Assembly: GCA_003224665.1 (NCBI GenBank)
Contig: QHZM01000237.1
Coordinates: forward strand, 1-8,224
Reading direction: 5' to 3'
Length of the DNA stretch: 8,224 bases
Source: Acidobacteriota bacterium
GTDB lineage: Bacteria; Acidobacteriota; Terriglobia; UBA7540
In this document: piece after piece, positions 1 through 5,520 of the stretch
Layout of the letters: each line of letters starts with the position of its first letter
Position numbering within the stretch: the first letter of the stretch is position 1
Notes under the pieces: model-generated
Told to the model about the DNA's origin: nothing
What the model saw: only the letters and a program-made list of their open reading frames with translations
Databases searched by the model: none
Translations under genes and position numbers: made by a program

Positions 1-759
1 CAAAACGTCGCAACCTACAGCTCTAAAGGCCCTACACTGATCGACCACATCGCGAAACCCGACCTGGTAGCACCGGGTAACCGAGTGGTTTCGCTGCTTG
101 CCCCGGGCAGCACAATCCCGCAGAACTATCCGCGATTTGCCGTGTACCCGTGCGACAGCACACTTACTCAGTGTAACAGCAACGAAGGGCCAGCTTCGTA
201 TCTACAGCTGAGCGGCACGAGCATGGCGACGCCCGTGGTGAGTGGTGCGGCCGCGCTTTTGCTTCAACAGGATCAGACCTTAACGCCAGACGAAGTAAAA
301 GCGCGACTGATGAAGACCGCGTGGAAAGGATACACCCCGTACGCCACGGGCCAGGACACGCTAGGCACAATTTACCTCATTCAGTCTGATATCTTCGCGG
401 TGGGCGCGGGCTATCTGGATATCACGGCAGCGCTATCCAATACGGATACAGTGCCTCTTACGTGCGGAAGCGCCAAATCACCCCAAGTTGCCTATGATTC
501 GCTCACCGGCACGGTCTACCTGGTCCAGGACGCATCCGTCGTCTGGGGCAGCGCGGTTGTCTGGGGAACCTCGGTGGTGTGGGGCACCGCCGTGCTTCCT
601 GCAGGCAGCAGCGCCGCGCTTGCAATCCTCTGGGGTGACTCAGTAGTTTGGGGCACGAGCACGGATGAAGGTTTCGGTGTGGTGTGGGGCACCAGCGTAG
701 TATGGGGCACGTCTGACGTCCAGTCCCTCAGTGATTCGGACGACGGAGACCTGCCCTGA
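1..759 (+). CDS. S8 family (subtilisin-like) serine peptidase with VVWG-repeat tail, 3' part
   Basis: The frame is open from the first base, so the start, the catalytic Asp and His and any signal peptide lie upstream of the window; 252 codons are visible. Residues 6-11 read YSSKGP and residues 21-26 DLVAPG, both typical of the subtilase core. The catalytic Ser is in GTSMATP (Ser74 of the visible part, codon at 220-222), followed by the helix VVSGAAALLLQ. Two Cys (YPC and TQC) flank a loop before the active site and could form a disulfide, as expected for a secreted enzyme. The DEVKARLMKTA stretch is the usual C-terminal helix of the domain. Residues 180-236 carry WG-rich repeats, then a short acidic end (DSDDGD). 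The family hydrolyses peptide bonds outside the cytoplasm; the substrate is unknown. A GTG at 85 lies inside the domain and is not a real start. Confidence 0.93.
   Translation, partial: QNVATYSSKGPTLIDHIAKPDLVAPGNRVVSLLAPGSTIPQNYPRFAVYPCDSTLTQCNSNEGPASYLQLSGTSMATPVVSGAAALLLQQDQTLTPDEVKARLMKTAWKGYTPYATGQDTLGTIYLIQSDIFAVGAGYLDITAALSNTDTVPLTCGSAKSPQVAYDSLTGTVYLVQDASVVWGSAVVWGTSVVWGTAVLPAGSSAALAILWGDSVVWGTSTDEGFGVVWGTSVVWGTSDVQSLSDSDDGDLP
538..708 (+). repeat. WG-rich hexapeptide repeat tract (VVWGTS-like) in the peptidase tail
   Basis: Six copies of VVWG and one variant ILWG occur in 57 codons, several with the 18-nt spacing of a six-residue unit (VVWGTS or VVWGSA). The copies use different codons for Val and Gly (gtc/gtt/gtg/gta, ggc/gga), so the protein repeat is kept while the DNA repeat has drifted, which suggests selection on the peptide. 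From memory, similar tails occur on subtilases of Acidobacteriota; their role is not known to me. Alternating hydrophobic and small residues would suit a stacked beta structure or a cell-surface anchor, which is inference. Confidence 0.85.
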
Positions 760-775
760 GCACAAGGAGTTGTGC
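760..775 (+). other. Small perfect hairpin directly after the peptidase stop
   Basis: GCACAA and TTGTGC form a 6-bp stem around a GGAG loop, starting at the base after the TGA. There is no T-tract, so it is not a standard intrinsic terminator. It could mark the 3' end of the peptidase message, or hide or expose the GGAG, but it could also be chance. Confidence 0.3.
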
Positions 776-803
776 AAATATAGCTTTGACCAGGGATTAG
801 TCG

Positions 804-1484
804 ATGCCGAGCCATGCAAAATTGTACATCGCCTGCGTCGCGCTCTTGGGACTGGCTACCCTAGCTCTCGCTCTATCCCGCGGTACTTTCCCGGACCCAA
901 CGCGCTTCCTCGTGTTTTCGTTTCTCGCCTTGCTAGCCTCGACGCTGAAAGTGAGTCTGCCGGGCTTCACCGGTACTATCTCGGTGAGCTTTCTGTTCAT
1001 CCTCGTTGGCATTGCCGACCTCAACTTTACGGAAACACTCACGATGGCTTCTGCGGCAGCGCTGGTCCAGTCGATCTGGAAACCCCGGCGACGGCCGAAG
1101 CCAGTGCAAATTCTTTTTAACACCACCAGCTTGGCCATCAGTGTCGGCGTTGCTTACTGGGGCTCTCACAGCATCTTGCCACGAGCGGACGTGGAATCTA
1201 TACCGGTACTCTTGGCTCTTGCCGCCTCACTCTATTTTTTGAGTAACACGGGACTCGTGAGCGCCGTGGTTTCGCTTGCCGAGCAGAAACCATTCAGGGA
1301 GACTTGGAGAAATTGCAATGCCTGGACGTTTCCCTATTATCTGGTGGGCGCGGCTATCGCCGGCTTAATCAGCGTCTTGAGCCGCTCGCTCGGATGGAAG
1401 TTGCCCCTGATTGTGCTTTCGATGATGTACCTGACTTATATTTGGTATCGTCAATACCTGGAGATTCCGGCTCGAAAAAATTAG
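804..1484 (+). CDS. Polytopic membrane protein, stand-alone sensor-like membrane domain
   Basis: The 226-residue product is almost entirely membrane: hydrophobic stretches near residues 7-25, 33-50, 58-72, 77-92, 102-120, 133-157, 174-193 and 198-216, about eight segments with short loops. The basic loop WKPRRRPKP (92-100) should face the cytoplasm. Motifs such as GFTGTISVSFLFILVGIA and the following ETLTMASAAALVQ remind me of the N-terminal membrane region of acidobacterial GGDEF or HD-GYP signalling proteins. Here the chain stops just after the last segment (YLEIPARKN), so no output domain is present. ATG 804 is the first start after an in-frame TAG at 798-800, with AGGG at 792-795 as a modest ribosome site. 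It lies 44 nt after the peptidase and probably shares its transcript. The function is unknown; a sensor, a partner of the peptidase, or a truncated relic are all possible. Confidence 0.8.
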   Translation: MPSHAKLYIACVALLGLATLALALSRGTFPDPTRFLVFSFLALLASTLKVSLPGFTGTISVSFLFILVGIADLNFTETLTMASAAALVQSIWKPRRRPKPVQILFNTTSLAISVGVAYWGSHSILPRADVESIPVLLALAASLYFLSNTGLVSAVVSLAEQKPFRETWRNCNAWTFPYYLVGAAIAGLISVLSRSLGWKLPLIVLSMMYLTYIWYRQYLEIPARKN

Positions 1485-1706
1485 GGGCCAAAACGGAGAC
1501 CAGCCAGTTGTCCCTACCAAAAACGCAGTCGAAGTACGGGAATAATCCCGCGTGGGTCCAGACAGCCCCCAGTCGGTAATTTCCGCGTCGAGTTTCCTGT
1601 GATTGACCGGCGTCCTCACTTCTCAAAGGGGCGACGGCCGGAATTAGCAGGGGGCTCTTTCGTCCCTGTCGTCCGCAAAAATTATGTGCAGCCCGAGAGT
1701 TAGGAG
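1485..1706. other. Intergenic gap with small hairpins, no gene seen
   Basis: The 222 nt between the membrane protein and the lipoprotein gene hold no convincing reading frame. A perfect 5-bp stem (CGGGA/TCCCG, loop ATAA) lies at 1537-1550, and a CAGGG/CCCTG stem lies near 1649-1669. Neither is followed by a T-tract. A promoter for the next gene is expected here, but I could not identify a convincing -35/-10 pair. Confidence 0.5.
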
Positions 1707-1707
1707 G
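1702..1707 (+). promoter_or_regulatory. Strong Shine-Dalgarno site that fixes the lipoprotein start
   Basis: A perfect AGGAGG ends 5 nt before ATG 1713. It overlaps the alternative GTG at 1707, which therefore cannot be served by it, so translation most likely starts at 1713. Confidence 0.8.
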
Positions 1708-1712
1708 TGGAT

Positions 1713-2954
1713 ATGGAGGACAGACCCTCCAGACCGTGCTTGGCTGTGGTAGTCGTCCTCGCGATATTGTCAGCCTGCGCTCCTGGCACGTTCGCGGGCG
1801 AAGGCGATCCGAGCGCAGGCGCAATTTGGCGAGTCGATCTTCGCCCCAAGGGGTATATCGAGAATATCGGGCGGCGCCCTCGGTTCGCCTCCGACACCCG
1901 GATTTCGTTTATCAGCGACGATCTTCTGATTGCCAGCTTTTGGACAGAGACCACACCAGACGGCTGCACCTGGAAGGAGAAGTCCCCGCCGGACGCTTGC
2001 CGATTACACGCCGTCGAAGTAGAAGTCGGCACCGGAAGAATCAGATCTACACACGAATGGTCTTTCCCCTTCAGAGAGGGCTTCATCTATCCCACCGGAC
2101 GTGGGAGCTTCGTGCTGAGCGGTGAAAATGAACTGGACCTGTACTCTTCCAATTTCGAGGAATTGAAGAAGGTCTCCCTGCCATCAGCCGAGCCCGGCCT
2201 GCCGATGCTTTTTGTTAATGTGTCTCCCAGCGGCAAGACGCTGTTGGCAGACTGGACCTCAAGCAGCATGCCCCCGCAGCCAGTGGGCAGCAAGAGGGCG
2301 CGCACGGCGCAACGGCAAATCCCCCATCAAATGAACGCCATTTTTGAAACAGCCGACATGAAGGAATTGCGACGATGGGATGAACGCTTCTTTGCCCAGA
2401 GTATTTCGGACAACCTTCTTGTGGCCAGCACCGGCTTTGACTTCTTTTTCCTTTCGAGGCCAGGGTTCCTTATCAGCCGGTTCGACGAGCGCGGCTGGCA
2501 GGACTTGAACGTGACGGGACATTGGTTTCTGACCACGGTTAAGCTTCTTGACGACCAGCACGTGGTAGTTCAAGAAAGGAACCGCGTCACAGTGCTGAAC
2601 ACGAATGGGGTCAGCCTATTCGAGGACACGAATTTCCGAAAGCGACATTACCTATCGGGGAATCCAGTTACATCGGCTGACGGACTCCGCTTTGCTGCTG
2701 CCGTATGGGTTGACAGCCCTCACCCCTTCTGGGTATCGCCCGTTGGGATTCAAACCGAACTCCTGGTCTATGACGTTCCCCACCACGGCAGGATCTACTC
2801 CCGTCCGCTCGACGCCGCCACTCATGTAGGAAAACTTTGGGTGTTTCACGACTTCGCCCTATCGCTGGACGGTGCGTTACTCGCTCATACAGCTGATGGA
2901 TTCGTTGAACTCTACCGCCTTCCATCCAACAAATCTGTGGACCCCACGCCGTAG
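1713..2954 (+). CDS. Putative lipoprotein with propeller-like repeats, function unknown
   Basis: The 413-residue product opens with a basic stretch, a hydrophobic segment (AVVVVLAILS) and Cys22 in the context LSAC, which fits a lipobox. Processing at TFA/GEGD by signal peptidase I is an alternative. The body lacks a domain I can name, but it repeats a beta-propeller style pattern in which a turn such as SPSGK, SADGL or SLDGA precedes a short hydrophobic strand (about 170-180, 320-330 and 383-391). The last repeat, ADGFVELYRLP, is WD40-like. Two Cys in the 84-96 loop (DGC and DAC) may form a disulfide. It is therefore probably an exported or outer-membrane-anchored propeller that binds protein or a ligand, with no sign of a catalytic site. 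It is separated from the upstream pair by 222 nt and is probably its own unit. A longer form from GTG 1707 would add only two residues. Confidence 0.75.
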   Translation: MEDRPSRPCLAVVVVLAILSACAPGTFAGEGDPSAGAIWRVDLRPKGYIENIGRRPRFASDTRISFISDDLLIASFWTETTPDGCTWKEKSPPDACRLHAVEVEVGTGRIRSTHEWSFPFREGFIYPTGRGSFVLSGENELDLYSSNFEELKKVSLPSAEPGLPMLFVNVSPSGKTLLADWTSSSMPPQPVGSKRARTAQRQIPHQMNAIFETADMKELRRWDERFFAQSISDNLLVASTGFDFFFLSRPGFLISRFDERGWQDLNVTGHWFLTTVKLLDDQHVVVQERNRVTVLNTNGVSLFEDTNFRKRHYLSGNPVTSADGLRFAAAVWVDSPHPFWVSPVGIQTELLVYDVPHHGRIYSRPLDAATHVGKLWVFHDFALSLDGALLAHTADGFVELYRLPSNKSVDPTP

Positions 2955-2971
2955 CGCGCGGCCACAGAATT
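2931..2971 (+). other. Inverted repeat spanning the lipoprotein stop codon
   Basis: TCTGTGG (2934-2940) and CCACAGA (2962-2968) are perfect inverted copies separated by 21 nt. After one mismatch, two more pairs extend the stem (AA with TT). The TAG at 2952-2954 lies in the loop. No T-run follows, so I call it only a possible transcript-end structure. Confidence 0.35.
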
Positions 2972-3010
2972 GTCCAGAGCCACGGTACGTCGGTTCACCG
3001 GACGGATACC

Positions 3011-3030
3011 CAACCTACTGATTAAGAGCA
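3011..3030 (-). other. Fragment resembling the 3' half of a tRNA anticodon arm (possible att remnant)
   Basis: On the - strand the segment reads CTCTTAATCAGT followed by AGGTT. This matches a tRNA-Lys(CUU)-type anticodon loop, its 3' stem strand and the start of the variable loop. The 5' strand of the stem is not present (GCTTG where pairing needs ACTGA), and no T-arm consensus follows, so this is not a tRNA gene. Tyrosine recombinases often cross over in exactly this part of a tRNA, so a leftover attachment site is possible. The match is short and may be chance. Confidence 0.25.
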
Positions 3031-3067
3031 AGCAGGCCTGGTTCCATGCTTTAGATGTTCTCCCATA

Positions 3068-3076
3068 TTTTCCACA
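3068..3076 (+). promoter_or_regulatory. DnaA-box-like nonamer
   Basis: TTTTCCACA differs by one base from the DnaA consensus TTATCCACA. It lies about 80 nt upstream of the rep-like remnant, a position where plasmid origins carry such boxes. A single site can occur by chance. Confidence 0.25.
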
Positions 3077-3142
3077 GCGTTACACCAATTCGGGGCTTCT
3101 GCTTTCGCTCAATCTAGAACCTTTTTCTGGTCGATTACATAG

Positions 3143-3164
3143 ACTTTTGGAACACTTTTGGAAC
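3143..3164 (+). repeat. Perfect 11-bp tandem duplication
   Basis: ACTTTTGGAAC occurs twice head to tail with no gap. It sits in the AT-rich stretch at the beginning of the rep-like remnant and could be what is left of an iteron array. Only two copies are present, so simple slippage is also possible. Confidence 0.5.
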
Positions 3165-3720
3165 ATCTTCAGCACGCACTGAAAGGGGTAATCGAACGGC
3201 GGAGTCCTAGGCTCACCGCTGACGCAGACGTGCCCTTCGCGTCGCTCCGATCCGCATTGCCATCTCTGGGTGTCACGAAGTTTAGGCTCAAACGACTGCA
3301 GGCCATCAACCTTATCCGCGAAGAACGAGAAAGCGGCAAGCAGGAACTCGCCTGCAGCGCCCGCCCCATCGTTCTGTGCGGCATTCCACTTCGCCGTCCG
3401 CCCAAGGACCAACTCACCTACACCCGACGAAACGGGAAATTCTTCCTCGACATCACTGGGCATCCTCGATTCGGCCTACCCTTTAGTCAGGATCGCCTCG
3501 AGCGCCGCCCAGATGTTGGACTTTCCGTCTGTCTAAGGACGGCCGTCATTACCGCCGCATCGTGCAGGGGTTCCAGCGCGTCTTTGCGGCCACGATTTTA
3601 TTCGGCACCGAAGATCAGCCGAACGGAAGCCACCTCGTTGATGGGTGCGCTTCCACTTCTTCGACCGCATGCAGCTCGGTCCTTTCGGCAGCGGCCAACG
3701 TCATAGAGTGTTATTTAATT
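3158..3720 (+). pseudogene. Degraded plasmid RepA-like replication initiator gene
   Basis: Pieces of one protein are readable in order but in different frames. From about 3158 to 3499 (TTG or earlier start, unclear) the frame gives KRLQAINLIREE, then PLRRPPKDQLTYTRRNGKFF and DITGHPRFGLPFSQDRL. At 3498-3524 another frame gives SSAAQMLDF. At 3523-3642 a third gives FRLSKDGRHYRR and GFQRVFAATILFGTEDQP. At 3642-3677 a further shift gives WVRFHFFDRMQL, and at 3697-3705 NVI. This order matches, from memory, RepA-type proteins annotated in Acidobacteriota, in which about 20 residues normally lie between QDRL and SAAQMLDF; here they are missing. At least four frame changes plus that deletion make the gene non-functional. 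The intact family starts plasmid replication by binding the origin. The C-terminal half is not recognisable. The family name is my recognition, not a search result. Confidence 0.7.
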
Positions 3721-3767
3721 TCACGATGTCTCCTGCTACGCTTCAGTCGTACTGCTTTCCATTGCCT

Positions 3768-3808
3768 TCACGAAATTCCAGCTCAAACAACTAGAGGCCA
3801 TCAACCTG
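3768..3808 (+). pseudogene. Second partial copy of the RepA-like N-terminal segment
   Basis: This 41-nt stretch matches 3273-3313 at 33 of 41 positions without gaps and reads TKFQLKQLEAINL against TKFRLKRLQAINL. Most differences are conservative at the protein level. A short match (CATTGCC) just upstream, offset by an apparent 11-nt deletion, extends the similarity. Similarity stops abruptly after AACCTG. It is best seen as the stub of a second, diverged rep copy or an old partial duplication. Confidence 0.55.
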
Positions 3809-3849
3809 AGCCTTGTGGTCCCACTTGTACCAAGGAATCTGATTCAATT

Positions 3850-3996
3850 TCAGCCGGACAAGGTTTTGGCGACCCACAGGTTCTCAGCGGCCAGAGCACA
3901 CCGCGGCCGCAAGCCGACCCTGATGAACCTCAGGGCATCCAGCAATAGATCGAACATCGTCAGCAACACGTTGGATAGGGAATCGAGTTTCGGCAT
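3850..3996 (-). pseudogene. Truncated N-terminus of an integrase-core transposase (IS481/IS3-like)
   Basis: The - strand from ATG 3996 encodes 48 residues. The stretch LLLDALRFIRVGLRPR followed by CALAAENL matches, from memory, the beginning of integrase-core (DDE) transposases common in Acidobacteriota, where it continues as FLRKQLA. Here it changes to WVAKTLSG and stops at 3850-3852. The helix-turn-helix and the DDE catalytic region are absent, so it is not active. No terminal inverted repeats or target duplication were seen. It abuts the second rep stub, which suggests an insertion into or beside the decaying element followed by deletion. Confidence 0.55.
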
Positions 3997-4158
3997 CAAC
4001 GACAGGATCGCACACCCCGGACATTGTCGTCACTTAAAGGTGTGAATCGGGGCGTACGGAATTATTGCGGACGACACCGGGGTCGCGTGGATTATTGGTG
4101 ATGGACAGCTGGATATCTGTGGATCCGCAGACGACGCTCCATGTAGGCGATGCACAAA
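3997..4158. other. Spacer between the relic region and the right-hand gene set
   Basis: No gene, RNA or clear terminator is visible. A near-palindrome around GGATCC (4117-4130, one T:G mismatch) is present and could pair weakly at the 3' end of the PQQ-like message, but no T-tract follows on the - strand. Confidence 0.4.
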
Positions 4159-5517
4159 TCAGCGAGATGATGTTTTGGTCGCCGTTGGCTGTCCGATAGC
4201 GAACACGTCCTTGAGGCCACGAATAATGATCACGCCGTCGGAAATGGCGGGCGTCGCCATGACGACCTCGCCGATGGGGTTCGTCGCCAAAAGCTCGTAC
4301 GTCGGACCCGCCTTGACGACGAAGACGTCGCCATCCTCGCTGGAGAGATAAATCTTGCCGTCCGCGGCGACGGGTGACGCGCTGAACGATCCGCCCGTTC
4401 CCCCGAGGCGCTCCTGGTAGAGGCGCTGCCCCGTGCGCACGTCGTAGGCCGACAGCACGCCGTTGTTCGAGCACACGTAGAGGTGATCGTGGTAGATGAG
4501 CGGCGTGGGGATATAGGGTCCGCCGCGCTTCGTGCTCCAGGCGATGAACTCGCTTTGAGACTGCTCGCCTTTCAGGGTGATGTCGCCCTTGGCGCCCGGC
4601 TTGATGGCATAGATCGGCTGCACGCCGCGGTATCCGTTGGTCACGATGATGAGGTTCTGGCCGATGATGGGCGTCGGAATCGCGATCTCGGAGTTACCGG
4701 AGAGCCGCCAAAGCTCCTGGCCGGTGCTCGGGTCGTATCCGCGCGTGAAGTTGGTGGCTTGCGTCACGAGTTCCGCGCGGCCGTTGCCTTCGTAGATCGC
4801 GGGCGTCGACCAGGATGGAATCTCTTCTCGCGGGGTACGCCAGAGGGGTTGGCCCGTCGCTACCTCGAAGGCGGCGATGAAAGAGTTCTTCTGGATGTCG
4901 CACTGCACGATCACCGAGTCCTTCCAGATGATCGGCGAGCTGCCCACACCCCACTCATAGTCGGGATCGTAGAACCAGCCCGCGTTCAGAACGCCGAGGT
5001 CTCGCTTCCAGAGCAGTTTTCCGTCGACGTCGTAGGTGTAGAGCCCTTCGGACCCGAACGACACGACCACGTGTCGCCCGTCGGTGACCGGCGTCGGCGA
5101 GGCCTGACTCGACTTCGGGTGGCGCTTGGTTCGCGGGACGCCTTCGTGCGCGACGCGCTCCCAGACCACTTTGCCCGTGCGCTTGTCGAGTGCGACCAAC
5201 CGCCAGGAGTGCATCGACAGATCGGTCGAGGGCTTGACGTCGCCGTAGAGGCCGGTGCGGATGGTCGCATTGGGATCGCTGCTCACCGCCGTGGAGACGA
5301 ACACGCGGTCGCCCCAAACGATGGGGCTCGACACGGCCATTCCGGGAATGGGCGTTTTCCAGAGCACGCTCTCACCCGACGTCGCGTTCCACTTCACCGG
5401 CGTCGGATGACCGTCGGCGACGCCGGACGCGTTCGGCCCCCGGAACGACGGCCAGTGCTGGCCGGAGACAGACGCGCACGCAAGTAGCCACACAAGGATC
5501 GGCATCGCCCGTCGCAT
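4159..5517 (-). CDS. Exported PQQ-binding-like beta-propeller repeat protein
   Basis: The 452-residue product starts with two Arg and a hydrophobic segment (PILVWLLACASVSG), a signal peptide probably cut before Gln20; a weak lipobox around Cys14 is the alternative. WPSFRGP at 22-28 is the usual opening of this family. Propeller blades with the tryptophan-docking pattern (A-x-D-x-x-TGK-x-x-W) are seen at 109-119, 161-170, 216-226, 260-270 and 357-367, with weaker ones at 391-401 and 432-442. Each is followed by a SSP or STP strand such as SPIIW, STPAI or TPLIY. The length fits a single seven- or eight-bladed propeller with no heme domain. The calcium and PQQ ligands of true dehydrogenases cannot be confirmed, so a binding or scaffolding role is as likely as a redox role. 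ATG 5517 lies 3 nt after the ankyrin gene stop, with GGAGGG at 5528-5533 as ribosome site, so the two are co-transcribed. An internal ATG (Met5) is less likely. Confidence 0.92.
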   Translation of the reverse strand: MRRAMPILVWLLACASVSGQHWPSFRGPNASGVADGHPTPVKWNATSGESVLWKTPIPGMAVSSPIVWGDRVFVSTAVSSDPNATIRTGLYGDVKPSTDLSMHSWRLVALDKRTGKVVWERVAHEGVPRTKRHPKSSQASPTPVTDGRHVVVSFGSEGLYTYDVDGKLLWKRDLGVLNAGWFYDPDYEWGVGSSPIIWKDSVIVQCDIQKNSFIAAFEVATGQPLWRTPREEIPSWSTPAIYEGNGRAELVTQATNFTRGYDPSTGQELWRLSGNSEIAIPTPIIGQNLIIVTNGYRGVQPIYAIKPGAKGDITLKGEQSQSEFIAWSTKRGGPYIPTPLIYHDHLYVCSNNGVLSAYDVRTGQRLYQERLGGTGGSFSASPVAADGKIYLSSEDGDVFVVKAGPTYELLATNPIGEVVMATPAISDGVIIIRGLKDVFAIGQPTATKTSSR

Positions 5518-5520
5518 GAT

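Larger units (their letters stand above)
2955..3157. other. Intergenic segment, possible remnant of a plasmid origin or junction
   Basis: No supported gene. It becomes AT-richer towards its right end (24 G/C in the 60 bases 3121-3180 by hand count, far below the genes around it). It contains a tRNA-arm-like fragment, a DnaA-box-like nonamer and the start of an 11-bp tandem repeat, listed separately. Confidence 0.4.

Noticed and set aside
538..708. CRISPR-like or DNA tandem repeat array
   Set aside because: The periodicity is in the protein (VVWGTS) with changing codons and sits in frame inside the peptidase; there are no unique spacers.
3005..3080. Intact tRNA gene on the - strand
   Set aside because: Only the 3' half of an anticodon arm matches; there is no pairing 5' strand, no D-arm and no TTCGA-type T-loop.
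3080..3463. Open frame of 127 codons on the - strand
   Set aside because: The opposite strand carries the recognisable rep blocks; this frame is their complement.
3815..4045. Open frame of 76 codons on the + strand
   Set aside because: It is antisense to the transposase stub and shows no motif of its own beyond the short rep-like segment upstream.
4483..5487. Long open frame of 334 codons on the + strand
   Set aside because: It lies wholly antisense to the PQQ-like gene, whose domain pattern is clear. Its product is low-complexity Arg/Asp/Val-rich without a recognisable motif, as expected from the complement of GC-rich coding DNA.
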